Assembly: GCF_000519185.1 (NCBI RefSeq)
Contig: NZ_JAFA01000021.1
Span: 1 to 64,000, forward strand
Source: Paraburkholderia nodosa DSM 21604
GTDB lineage: Bacteria > Pseudomonadota > Gammaproteobacteria > Burkholderiales > Burkholderiaceae
DNA length: 64,000 nucleotides
Reading direction: 5' to 3'
The notes under the pieces were generated by a model. It searched no databases. It saw only the letters and a list, made by a program, of their open reading frames with translations, and was not told where the DNA came from. Made by a program: the position numbers and the translations under genes. Numbering within the stretch: position 1 is the first letter of the stretch; each line of letters starts with the position of its first letter. Positions 25,148 to 33,746 of the stretch are shown here, piece after piece.

Positions 25148-26533
25148 TTAGCACTCGATGACGTTCACGGCGAGACCACCGCGCGACGTCTCCTTGTATT
25201 TCGTCTTCATGTCGGCACCCGTTTCGCGCATCGTCTTGATGACGTTGTCGAGCGTGACGTAATGCTCGCCGTTGCCCTTGAGCGCCATGCGCGCGGCGTT
25301 GAGCGCCTTGATCGCGCCCATCGCGTTGCGCTCGATGCAGGGAATCTGCACGAGGCCACCCACCGGGTCGCAGGTCATGCCGAGGTTGTGCTCCATGCCG
25401 ATTTCGGCGGCGTTCTCCACCTGGCCCGGCGTGCCGCCCATGACGGCAGCAAGCGCCGCAGCGGCCATCGAGCACGCCACGCCCACTTCGCCCTGGCAGC
25501 CCACTTCCGCGCCCGAGATCGACGCCGTTTCCTTGTAGATGATGCCGATGGCCGCGGCCGTGAGCAGGAAGTTGGCAATGCCGTCTTCGTTTGCGCCCGC
25601 CACGAACTTCACGTAGTAGTGCAGCACCGCGGGAATCACGCCCGCCGCGCCGTTCGTGGGCGCCGTGACGACGCGGCCGCCCGCCGCGTTCTCTTCGTTC
25701 ACGGCCATGGCGTAGAGATTGACCCAGTCGAGCATCGAAAGCGGATCGCGCAGCGACTCCTCGGAGCGCGAACGCAGATGCACCGAGAGATCGGCGGCGC
25801 GGCGCTTCACATGCATCGGGCCGGGCAGCTCCCCATGCATCTTGCAGCCGCGCTCCACGCAGGCGGCCATCGCGCGCCAGATCACGAGCAGCCCTTCGCG
25901 CACTTCCTCCGGCGAGCGTGCCGCGCACTCGTTCGCGAAGGTGACTTCGGCGATCGAGCGGCCGCTCTCCTTGCACACGCGCAGCAGGTCGTCGCCGGTG
26001 CGGAACGGATACGGCACCTCGCGTCCGCTGCGCACGCCGTTCACGCGGTCGCCGTCGCGGTTCACGACAAAGCCGCCGCCCACCGAGTAGTACTCTTTTT
26101 CGACGAGCAGCTGCCCGTTTTCGTCGAAGGCCTGAAAACGCATGCCGTTCGGGTGGAGCGTGTTCGCGCCGCCCATCGTCTTGCGAAAGAAGCCGATGCA
26201 CTCCTTTTCGTCGAAGCGGATGGTTTGCTTGCCGAGCAGCACGAGCGTCTTCTCGCGGCGCATGGCGGCGAGGCGCGGCTCGATCTGGTCGGGATCGACC
26301 GAGTCGGGCAAGTTGCCTTCGAGGCCGAGCAGCACGGCCTTGTCGGTGCCGTGGCCCTTGCCCGTCGCGCCCAGCGAGCCGTACAGCTCGACTTTGACGC
26401 GGCGCACAAAGGCGAGCAGATTGGCGTCCTCGATATGGGACGCGAAGCGGCACGCGGCAACCATCGGGCCGACCGTATGCGAGCTGGACGGACCGATTCC
26501 GATCTTGAACAGGTCGAAAACGCTGACGTTCAT
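25148..26533 (-). CDS. sdaA: L-serine dehydratase (iron-sulphur type)
   Basis: This 461-residue single-chain 4Fe-4S L-serine ammonia-lyase makes pyruvate from the serine produced by GlyA, the last step of the island's pathway. FDLFKIGIGPSSSHTVGP marks the beta domain, and the alpha domain carries the cluster cysteines (GCQGEVGVACSM, CDPVGGLVQIPC). The length is normal. It heads the sox operon, 38 bases before soxB, as in pseudomonad sox clusters. Confidence 0.95.
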   Translation of the reverse strand: MNVSVFDLFKIGIGPSSSHTVGPMVAACRFASHIEDANLLAFVRRVKVELYGSLGATGKGHGTDKAVLLGLEGNLPDSVDPDQIEPRLAAMRREKTLVLLGKQTIRFDEKECIGFFRKTMGGANTLHPNGMRFQAFDENGQLLVEKEYYSVGGGFVVNRDGDRVNGVRSGREVPYPFRTGDDLLRVCKESGRSIAEVTFANECAARSPEEVREGLLVIWRAMAACVERGCKMHGELPGPMHVKRRAADLSVHLRSRSEESLRDPLSMLDWVNLYAMAVNEENAAGGRVVTAPTNGAAGVIPAVLHYYVKFVAGANEDGIANFLLTAAAIGIIYKETASISGAEVGCQGEVGVACSMAAAALAAVMGGTPGQVENAAEIGMEHNLGMTCDPVGGLVQIPCIERNAMGAIKALNAARMALKGNGEHYVTLDNVIKTMRETGADMKTKYKETSRGGLAVNVIEC

Positions 26534-26735
26534 CTGACTTCCCTTCGCGCTGAGCGCATGGATGAGCTTGGATGCAAGTAGACCAAAGAGGCCATGGCAG
26601 CCGATAGAACAAAAACGCCATCGCCGTTGGACGGCCTCGCCAGCCAGGGTTTCGGGCGACGCCGGCGGACGTTTCGCCAGCGTTTAACCGGGGGTTTTCC
26701 CGAAGTTTGCGGCGGAAAAGCACCCGCCTGCCCGC

Positions 26736-27878
26736 TCAGAACGAATGCCGCAAGCCAACGCGCACGTCGGCCTGCGTCGTGGTGGAAGACGGCGTGAAGC
26801 TATAGCCGATCACCGCGTCCACCCCCTGCGAGGCCTTGAGCCAGTCGCCCGAGAGATAGACGTCCGTGGTCTTCGAAAGCAGGTAATGCAGGCCCGCCGA
26901 AAGCTGGTTCCAGTGGTGGCCGTCGAAGTGGGTGTACTGATATCCGCCCGCCACGCTGAACGCGGGCGTCACCTGCCAGTTCGCGCCGCCTTCGCCCACC
27001 TGCATGTGCTCGCTCTCGCCGAACGCCTTGATCTGCGTGTACGTGAAAGCGCCCATGAGCGTGACGTCGCCGATGGCGTAGCTCGCGCCCGCGCCGAAGG
27101 TGGCCTGCTTGTCCACGGGGAACGGCGTCTCCGAATAGAGCGAACTCACCGCGCCCGTGGCCGGATCGACGCTGACGGTCGGCCTGCCAAAGAACGTGCG
27201 CACGCCGATCATGTTGTACGGGTCGAACGCGTAGATACCCGATGGGTTGTTCAGCTGCGTATAGGCGGTGCCCATCGCGAACGGGCCGTTCTGGTACTGC
27301 GCGCCTACGCTCCAGGCGCTGCCGGTGTGGAAGTCGCCGGGCGTGTTGCTGAACGAATACATGCCGCCGAACTGGAATCCGCCGAACGTGTTCGACATGA
27401 ACTTCACGGCGTTCGGCAGATGGTCGCCGTTCATGCGGTCGAAGTCGCCCTGGTTGATTGCGTAGCCGCTCGCCCACGCCGTGACGTTGTAGAGGTAGAC
27501 GAACTCCTGCGTCATATCGGCCTGATTGCCGAACGTAAGCGTGCCCCAATCGTTCTGGAGTCCGACATAAGCGAGGCGGCCGAAAAGCGAGCCGCCGTTG
27601 GCGATCTGTCCGTTGCCGAGGTGAAAGCCGCTCTCCAGCTGGAACACGGCCTTCAACCCGCCGCCGAGATCCTCGGTGCCCTTGAGGCCCCAGCGGTTCG
27701 CCTGCGCAATGCCATCGTCGAATTTCACTTGATGCGAGCCGCCCGCATTGCTCACGTACGTCACGCCCGCGTCGATGATCCCGTACAGGGTGACGCTGCT
27801 TTGGGCATGGCTCGCGGTCGAGACAGCGCTCAATGTCACCGCGATGCCGCTCAGTGCCACCGCATTCAGTTTTCTCAT
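26736..27878 (-). CDS. Outer-membrane porin (Burkholderia general porin family)
   Basis: This 380-residue trimeric beta-barrel porin has a signal peptide (residues 1-25, ending SHA-QSS) and the N-terminal strand SSVTLYGIIDAGVTYVSN typical of the family. RWGLKGTEDLGGGLKAVFQLE follows in the normal position, and the C-terminus is VRVGLRHSF with terminal Phe. It lies 202 bases downstream of sdaA on the same strand as the next transcription unit upstream. A paired operator-like site 117 bases upstream suggests induction with the betaine genes, which would make it the outer-membrane entry route for quaternary amines. Confidence 0.93.
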   Translation of the reverse strand: MRKLNAVALSGIAVTLSAVSTASHAQSSVTLYGIIDAGVTYVSNAGGSHQVKFDDGIAQANRWGLKGTEDLGGGLKAVFQLESGFHLGNGQIANGGSLFGRLAYVGLQNDWGTLTFGNQADMTQEFVYLYNVTAWASGYAINQGDFDRMNGDHLPNAVKFMSNTFGGFQFGGMYSFSNTPGDFHTGSAWSVGAQYQNGPFAMGTAYTQLNNPSGIYAFDPYNMIGVRTFFGRPTVSVDPATGAVSSLYSETPFPVDKQATFGAGASYAIGDVTLMGAFTYTQIKAFGESEHMQVGEGGANWQVTPAFSVAGGYQYTHFDGHHWNQLSAGLHYLLSKTTDVYLSGDWLKASQGVDAVIGYSFTPSSTTTQADVRVGLRHSF

Positions 27879-27994
27879 GGTGTCGGGTCTCTCTGGTCTG
27901 GCGATACAGGTTGTCGGGCCGCGCCGGCAACGCGTGACGCCTTGCGCGGTGGATCAAAACGTACAAGTCCAAATCTCGCCCGACTTGCGCAGAC

Positions 27995-28021
27995 ACGACA
28001 CGCGCTGGCGCTAACGCGACA
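27995..28021 (-). promoter_or_regulatory. Candidate GbdR-type operator upstream of the porin gene
   Basis: ACGACA at 27995-28000 and GCGACA at 28016-28021 are exactly 21 bases apart, 117 bases before the porin ATG, in the 346-base space between the porin and betI. Half-sites and spacing match those at the ABC ATPase and choX promoters. Confidence 0.42.
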
Positions 28022-28160
28022 CGCCAGCCACAGAAAAACCCCTGCAAAACAGGCGCAATCCGTTATCTGGCGGGCCTCGCGAGGGGTTCCGGAGATGCGA
28101 TCATCGGTAATCCGACGCGGACTTTGTAAAATCCGCCGATCCCGCCATTTCTACGTTTTT

Positions 28161-28180
28161 ATTGATTGAACATTCAATAA
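28161..28180. promoter_or_regulatory. BetI-like operator upstream of betI
   Basis: The palindrome TTGAACATTCAA (28166-28177) is flanked by further symmetric A/T bases and sits 48 bases before the betI ATG. It has the form of known BetI operators (TTGAACNNTCAA), at which choline relieves repression. A sister site occurs at 36604-36615. Confidence 0.6.
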
Positions 28181-28224
28181 AAAATACCTAGAGTGGAAAC
28201 CTCCCCGAATCGCCCGGAATTACC

Positions 28225-28839
28225 ATGCCCAAGATCGGAATGCGCGACGTGCGCCGCGCGCAACTCATCGACGCCACCCTGCAATCGATCGACGAGTCGG
28301 GTCTCTCCGGCACGACGCTCGCCACCGTCGCGCAGCACGCGAAGATTTCCACTGGCATCGTCAGTCACTATTTCGGCGGTAAGGACGGCCTGCTCGAAGC
28401 CACCATGCGCCACGTGCTGCACGACCTCTGGGAGGCCACGGTGCGGCGCCGTCTCGCTGCGAAAGACGAACCGCGCGCGCGCTTGCGCGCCATCGTCGCG
28501 GCCAATTTCGACGTCTCGCAGGTGAACGCACCCGTCATGAAGACGTGGCTCGCGTTCTGGGCCGAGAGCATGCATCAGCCCGCGCTGCGCCGGCTGCAGC
28601 GCGTCAACACGCGGCGGCTCCATTCGAACCTCTGCGCGGAATTCGAAAAGGTGTTGCCCGGCGCCGCGGCCCGGCGCGCCGCAAGCGGACTCGCCGCCCT
28701 GATCGACGGCCTCTGGCTGCGCGGCGCGCTCACGGGCGAACCGTTCGACACGAAGGCCGCGCTGCGCGTGGCCAACGACTACATCGACCTGCTGCTCGAA
28801 GCGCGCGCCAAGCCGCGCTCAGGCAAGTCGGCCAGATAA
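28225..28839 (+). CDS. betI: Choline-responsive TetR-family repressor BetI
   Basis: This 204-residue TetR-family repressor has an N-terminal HTH (about residues 10-55; RRAQLIDATLQSIDESGLSG, then ISTGIVSHYFGGKDGLLEAT). The ligand domain has the choline-binding region MKTWLAFWAESMHQP. It opens the betIBA operon, 19 bases before betB, downstream of a BetI-type palindrome, so autoregulation is likely. Confidence 0.95.
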   Translation: MPKIGMRDVRRAQLIDATLQSIDESGLSGTTLATVAQHAKISTGIVSHYFGGKDGLLEATMRHVLHDLWEATVRRRLAAKDEPRARLRAIVAANFDVSQVNAPVMKTWLAFWAESMHQPALRRLQRVNTRRLHSNLCAEFEKVLPGAAARRAASGLAALIDGLWLRGALTGEPFDTKAALRVANDYIDLLLEARAKPRSGKSAR

Positions 28840-28858
28840 CCCGGCCTGGAGCCCATCG

Positions 28859-30328
28859 ATGCCCCTCTTTCCCCTGCAACGCCTCTTCATCGACGGCACC
28901 TATACCGACGCCACCAGCGGCGAAACGTTCGACACCTACGATCCCGCCTCCTGCACGCGGCTCGCCACGGTACAGCACGCGAGCGCCGCCGATATCGACC
29001 GTGCCGTGCAATCGGCGCGAGCCGGACAGCGCGTCTGGGCCGCCATGACAGCCATGCAGCGCTCGCGCGTGCTGCGGCGCGCGGTCGAGTTGCTGCGTGA
29101 GCGCAACGACGAACTCGCGGCGCTCGAAACGAGCGACACGGGCAAGCCCATCGCCGAAACGCGCAGTGTGGACATCGCCACCGGCGCCGACGTGATCGAG
29201 TACTACGCGGGCCTTGCACCCGCGCTCGAAGGCCAGCAGATTCCGCTGCGCGAAAGCTCGTTCGTCTACACGCGGCGCGAGCCGCTGGGCGTCACGGCGG
29301 GCATTGGCGCATGGAACTATCCGCTGCAGATCGCCTGCTGGAAATCGGCGCCCGCGCTTGCCGCCGGCAACGCGATGATCTTCAAGCCGAGCGAGATCAC
29401 CCCGCTTTCGGCCTCGAAGCTCGCCGAGATCTATATCGAGGCGGGCGTGCCGCCCGGCGTGTTCAACGTGGTCCATGGCGACGGCCGCGTGGGCGCCATG
29501 CTGAGCCTGCATCCCGGCATCGAGAAGATTTCGTTTACGGGCGGCGTCGAAACGGGCAAAAAGGTCATGGCGGCCGCGGGCGGCTCGACGCTCAAGGAAG
29601 TCACGATGGAACTGGGCGGCAAGTCGCCGCTCATCGTCTTCGAAGACGCCGACCTCGAGCGCGCCGCCGATATCGCCGTGACCGCCAACTTCTTTAGCGC
29701 CGGCCAGGTGTGCACCAACGGCACGCGCGTGTTCGTCCATCAATCGGTGATTGCCGCATTCGAGGCGCGCGTGCTCGAACGCGTGCAGCGCATCCGCGTG
29801 GGCAACCCCACCGATCCTGCCACCAACTTCGGCCCGCTCGCCAGCGCCGCGCAACTCGACAAGGTGCTCGGCTTTATCGAAAGCGGCAAGCGCGAAGGCG
29901 CGCGGCTGCTCGCGGGCGGCGCGCGCCTCACGCAGGGCGATTTCGCGCGCGGCCAGTACGTGCAGCCCACCGTGTTCTCCGGTTGCCGCGACGACATGCG
30001 CATCGTGCAGGAGGAAATCTTCGGCCCGGTGATGAGCATTCTCGCCTTCGCCAACGAAGCCGAAGTGATCGCACGCGCCAACGAATCGCTTTACGGCCTG
30101 GCCGCCGGTGTCGTGACCGAAAGTCTTTCTCGTGCGCACCGCGTGATTCATCGGCTCGAAGCCGGCATCTGCTGGATCAACACGTGGGGCGAGTCGCCCG
30201 CCGAAATGCCCGTGGGCGGCTACAAGCAGTCGGGCGTGGGCCGCGAAAACGGCATCACCACGCTCGAGCACTACACGCGCATCAAATCCGTCCAGGTGGA
30301 ACTGGGACCGTATCAGCCCGTTTTCTAA
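28859..30328 (+). CDS. betB: Betaine-aldehyde dehydrogenase
   Basis: This 489-residue NAD(P)-dependent aldehyde dehydrogenase oxidises betaine aldehyde to glycine betaine. Key elements are the N-terminal FIDGTYTDATSGETF, catalytic Glu in MELGGKSPLIVFEDADLE, catalytic Cys in SAGQVCTNGTRVFV, and INTWGESPAEMPVGGYKQSG near the end. It is second in betIBA, with 11 bases before betA. Confidence 0.96.
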   Translation: MPLFPLQRLFIDGTYTDATSGETFDTYDPASCTRLATVQHASAADIDRAVQSARAGQRVWAAMTAMQRSRVLRRAVELLRERNDELAALETSDTGKPIAETRSVDIATGADVIEYYAGLAPALEGQQIPLRESSFVYTRREPLGVTAGIGAWNYPLQIACWKSAPALAAGNAMIFKPSEITPLSASKLAEIYIEAGVPPGVFNVVHGDGRVGAMLSLHPGIEKISFTGGVETGKKVMAAAGGSTLKEVTMELGGKSPLIVFEDADLERAADIAVTANFFSAGQVCTNGTRVFVHQSVIAAFEARVLERVQRIRVGNPTDPATNFGPLASAAQLDKVLGFIESGKREGARLLAGGARLTQGDFARGQYVQPTVFSGCRDDMRIVQEEIFGPVMSILAFANEAEVIARANESLYGLAAGVVTESLSRAHRVIHRLEAGICWINTWGESPAEMPVGGYKQSGVGRENGITTLEHYTRIKSVQVELGPYQPVF

Positions 30329-30339
30329 GGGAGTCCTGC

Positions 30340-32058
30340 ATGGCAGCGCAAGAGTACGACTACATCATCATCGGCGCGGGATCGGCGGGCAACGTGCTTG
30401 CCGCGCGCCTCACCGAGGACCGCGACGCGACGGTGCTGCTGCTCGAAGCGGGCGGCCCCGACTACCGCTTCGATTTCCGCACGCAGATGCCCGCGGCGCT
30501 CGCCTACCCGTTGCAGGGCCGCCGCTACAACTGGGCCTACGAAACCGATCCCGAGCCGCACATGAACAACCGGCGCATGGAATGCGGCCGCGGCAAGGGG
30601 CTGGGCGGGTCGTCGCTCATCAACGGCATGTGCTATATCCGCGGCAATGCGCTCGACTACGACGGCTGGGCCGAGCGCAAGGGGCTCGAAAACTGGAGCT
30701 ATCTGGACTGCCTGCCCTATTTCCGCAAGGCCGAAACGCGCGACATCGGCGCGAACGACTATCACGGCGGCGAAGGTCCCGTTCATGTGACGACGAGCAA
30801 GCCGGGCGTGAACCCGCTGTTCGAGGCCATGATCGAGGCGGGAGTGCAGGCGGGCTATGCGCGCACCGACGACCTCAACGGCTACCGCCAGGAAGGCTTC
30901 GGGCCGATGGACCGCACCGTGACGGCCAAAGGCCGGCGCGCGAGCACCGCACGCGGCTATCTGGATCAGGCAAAGCATCGGCCTAACATCGACATCGTCA
31001 CGCACGCGGTGACGGACCGCATTCTGTTCAGCGGCAAGCGGGCGTGTGGCGTCGTCTTTCTCGACGGGCCCGCGCGCGTGACCCGCTACGCGCGCCGCGA
31101 AGTGCTGCTGTGTGCGGGCGCGATCGCCTCGCCGCAGATCCTGCAGCGCTCGGGCGTCGGCCCCGGTGCGTGGCTGCGCGAGCTCGACATTCCCGTTGTG
31201 CTCGATCTGCCGGGCGTCGGGCAGAATCTTCAGGACCACCTGGAAATGTACATGCAGTACGAGTGCAAGGAGCCGGTCTCGCTTTACCCTGCGCTCCTCA
31301 TGCGCAATCAACCGGCTATTGGCCTTGAATGGATGCTGCGCGGCACCGGTATTGGCGCAAGCAATCATTTCGAGGCGGGCGGCTTCATTCGCACGCGCGA
31401 CGACGACCCGTGGCCGAACCTTCAATATCACTTTCTGCCCGTTGCGATCAATTACAACGGCAGCAATGCGATCAAGATGCACGGCTTCCAGGCGCACGTG
31501 GGCTCCATGCGCTCGCCGAGCCGCGGGCGCGTGAAGCTGCGTTCGCGCGACCCGCGCCAGCATCCGTCGATTCTCTTCAACTACATGGCCGAGGCGCTCG
31601 ACTGGCGCGAGTTCCGCGACGCGATCCGCATCACCCGCGAAATCCTTGCGCAGCCCGCGCTCGACCGGTTTCGCGGACGCGAGTTGAGCCCCGGTGCGGC
31701 GCTCAAGACCGACGCCGAGATCGATGCTTTCGTGCGCAACCGCGCGGAAACGGCCTATCACCCGTCGTGTTCGTGTGCGATGGGCTACGACGACATGGCC
31801 GTGGTGGACGGTGAAGGCCGCGTGCATGGACTCGATGGCCTGCGCGTGGTGGACGCGTCGATCATGCCGCGCATCACCACCGGCAACCTCAATGCACCGA
31901 CCATCATGATCGCGGAGAAGATCGCGGACCGGATACGCGGGCGTGAGGCGCTTGCGCGATCGGGTGCGCCGTATTTCGTTGCGAATGGGACGCCGGCGCG
32001 GGGGGCGCGTGTTTCCGCGGCGGAAGGCACGTCGCGCAGGGAGAAAGTACGCGCATAG
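30340..32058 (+). CDS. betA: Choline dehydrogenase
   Basis: This 572-residue GMC oxidoreductase converts choline to betaine aldehyde at the inner membrane. It has the FAD motif YIIIGAGSAGNVLAARL, GMC signatures (GRGKGLGGSSLINGMCYIRG and GAIASPQILQRSGVGP) and the active-site His in AYHPSCSCAMG. The frame is open far upstream through betB, but the ATG at 30340 with GGGAG upstream matches the family. The C-terminal tail (about 20 residues after IADRIRG) is poorly conserved. Confidence 0.95.
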   Translation: MAAQEYDYIIIGAGSAGNVLAARLTEDRDATVLLLEAGGPDYRFDFRTQMPAALAYPLQGRRYNWAYETDPEPHMNNRRMECGRGKGLGGSSLINGMCYIRGNALDYDGWAERKGLENWSYLDCLPYFRKAETRDIGANDYHGGEGPVHVTTSKPGVNPLFEAMIEAGVQAGYARTDDLNGYRQEGFGPMDRTVTAKGRRASTARGYLDQAKHRPNIDIVTHAVTDRILFSGKRACGVVFLDGPARVTRYARREVLLCAGAIASPQILQRSGVGPGAWLRELDIPVVLDLPGVGQNLQDHLEMYMQYECKEPVSLYPALLMRNQPAIGLEWMLRGTGIGASNHFEAGGFIRTRDDDPWPNLQYHFLPVAINYNGSNAIKMHGFQAHVGSMRSPSRGRVKLRSRDPRQHPSILFNYMAEALDWREFRDAIRITREILAQPALDRFRGRELSPGAALKTDAEIDAFVRNRAETAYHPSCSCAMGYDDMAVVDGEGRVHGLDGLRVVDASIMPRITTGNLNAPTIMIAEKIADRIRGREALARSGAPYFVANGTPARGARVSAAEGTSRREKVRA

Positions 32059-32088
32059 CGTGACGCTTTAAGCAACGCCGATGGGCCG

Positions 32089-32119
32089 GAGCCGGCGTGC
32101 AGGATCTGCGCGCCGGCTC
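32089..32119. terminator. Possible betIBA terminator hairpin
   Basis: GAGCCGGCG (32089-32097) pairs with CGCCGGCTC (32111-32119) just past betA. No T-run follows, so termination is not assured. Confidence 0.4.
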
Positions 32120-32212
32120 ACGCTCTCCACCAAATGATGGACGCGAAAACGCACCGCAATCTTTAGGCTTAGGGAGCGGAGCGTTCATCTGCGGCGCATC
32201 GGGAGATCGAGC

Positions 32213-33652
32213 ATGGCCGTCTATAGCTGGGCCCCTGGCGCGGCCGGGGATTTTACGTCTGCGGCAAACTGGACCGTCAACGGTGCAGCCGCCACGCAGC
32301 CGCCTGGGCCGAACGACTTTGCGAGCATCGATGGCGTCGGCGTCGTGGTGACCGGTGGCGGGACCGTACAACGGCTGAAGTTCTACGGGAGCGCTACCGT
32401 ATCGGGTCTCTTGACGGCGACTTATGGCGTGCAAGCCAACCAGGTGCTGACGCTCGACCCAGGCGCGGTCCTGACCACACCGAGGCTTGGCTTGCCCATA
32501 GACGGCAGCCACGGGGGCACCTGCGCGCTAACGGTCGGCACGCAAGCCGCTGTCGCGATCACGCCGTTCCATTCGGTGGACAATTACGGAATCCTGATCG
32601 GTGACGCCGGGCCTCCATCCGCCGCGTTGGTGGTTCAAGGCGCGGGGGCTGTCGTCGATGGCGGCAATCAGCCGATTGCGGTCGGGCAAGGCAGCCCCGG
32701 CACGCTGACCATTGCCGATGGGGGCACCGTCACCGCAGGCAATGGCGACCCACTCGTCTATCCCTGGGCACTCGTCGTCGGCAATCATGCCGAGGGGACC
32801 GTGAGCGTCTCGGAGGCGACCCTCACCACGCGCGGCCAGATCATCGTCGGCCGCCAGGCCAACGGCACGCTTACCATCGAGGGCTGCAGCGTCGTTGCCG
32901 CCAGCGATCTGTATATCGGCTGGACGCCGCAAACTCACGTGAGCGGCAAGGTGTCGATTTCGGGCCCACGCGCGCGGCTTGTCGTCGAAGGCGCCTTGGG
33001 CGTTGGCGCTGCGCTGGGAACGGGTTCCCTCGATGTGGCGGCGCACGCTATCGTATCGGCAGGCTTGGGCGTCAACGTCAGTGCGACGGGCACATTGACG
33101 CTCGATCACGGACAAATCGACACGGCCGCGCTCGGCGTGGACAAGGGCGGCACCTTGTCCGGCAGTGGCCGGGTGACTGCGCCCATGGGTTTCGAGAACA
33201 ACGGCGGGACCATCACGGCAAACGGGCCGCTGATTTTGGTGGGAGACCTAAGCAACGACGGCACGATCAACGCCGATGCCGGCAGCGAACTCGTATGCGC
33301 GGGTTCGCTGGGGGGCACCGGGACGATTGCGCTCGACGCGGGCGCCGTCGTATCGGTTGCGGCGGTGGCAAGCTCGCAAACCATCACGTTCGCCAGCAAC
33401 ACGGGCAAGCTGGTTCTGCTCAACCCCGGGGCCTTCGCTGGCGTGATAGCGGGCTTTGTGAAGGGCGACGTCATCAAGCTGCACGCTCCCGCTACGCAAG
33501 GTACGTTCGTATCCGGTCCCGTCAACGGCCTCACCGGCGGGGTGCTGACGCTCGAGGACGCGCACAGCAACCCGGTCGCGCAATTGAGCATGATTGGCTC
33601 GTATGCAACCGGCGATTTCACGGTCACGTTGGGCGTCATCAAGCATCATTGA
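32213..33652 (+). CDS. Beta-helix protein with T5SS/PEP-CTERM-associated-type repeats
   Basis: This 479-residue protein is rich in Gly, Thr, Val and Ala. It contains imperfect repeats of about 20-25 residues around VGNHAEGTVSVSEATLTTRG and VGRQANGTLTIEGCSVV (about residues 155-290), the pattern of beta-helical adhesin or autotransporter passenger repeats. It opens with an SWAPGAAGDFTSAANW-type motif. No signal peptide or transmembrane anchor is visible. The C-terminal part (FVKGDVIKLHAP, SYATGDFTVTLG) resembles C-termini of type I-secreted proteins. GGGAG precedes the ATG. It is not obviously linked to betaine metabolism; surface adhesion is inferred from repeat type only. Confidence 0.72.
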   Translation: MAVYSWAPGAAGDFTSAANWTVNGAAATQPPGPNDFASIDGVGVVVTGGGTVQRLKFYGSATVSGLLTATYGVQANQVLTLDPGAVLTTPRLGLPIDGSHGGTCALTVGTQAAVAITPFHSVDNYGILIGDAGPPSAALVVQGAGAVVDGGNQPIAVGQGSPGTLTIADGGTVTAGNGDPLVYPWALVVGNHAEGTVSVSEATLTTRGQIIVGRQANGTLTIEGCSVVAASDLYIGWTPQTHVSGKVSISGPRARLVVEGALGVGAALGTGSLDVAAHAIVSAGLGVNVSATGTLTLDHGQIDTAALGVDKGGTLSGSGRVTAPMGFENNGGTITANGPLILVGDLSNDGTINADAGSELVCAGSLGGTGTIALDAGAVVSVAAVASSQTITFASNTGKLVLLNPGAFAGVIAGFVKGDVIKLHAPATQGTFVSGPVNGLTGGVLTLEDAHSNPVAQLSMIGSYATGDFTVTLGVIKHH

Positions 33653-33746
33653 TGCAGCGTGCGATCAATTACGCGAAAAGCGCGCCAAAAAACGCGGCAC
33701 CACGCGAGCAACTCGCCCGCACGATGCCGCCAACACTGAAGCCCAC

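Noticed and set aside
23865..26723. A 952-residue fused reading frame covering soxB and sdaA
   Set aside because: Only the part from 25109 downwards has SoxB features and a ribosome site; the upstream part is an out-of-frame reading of sdaA.
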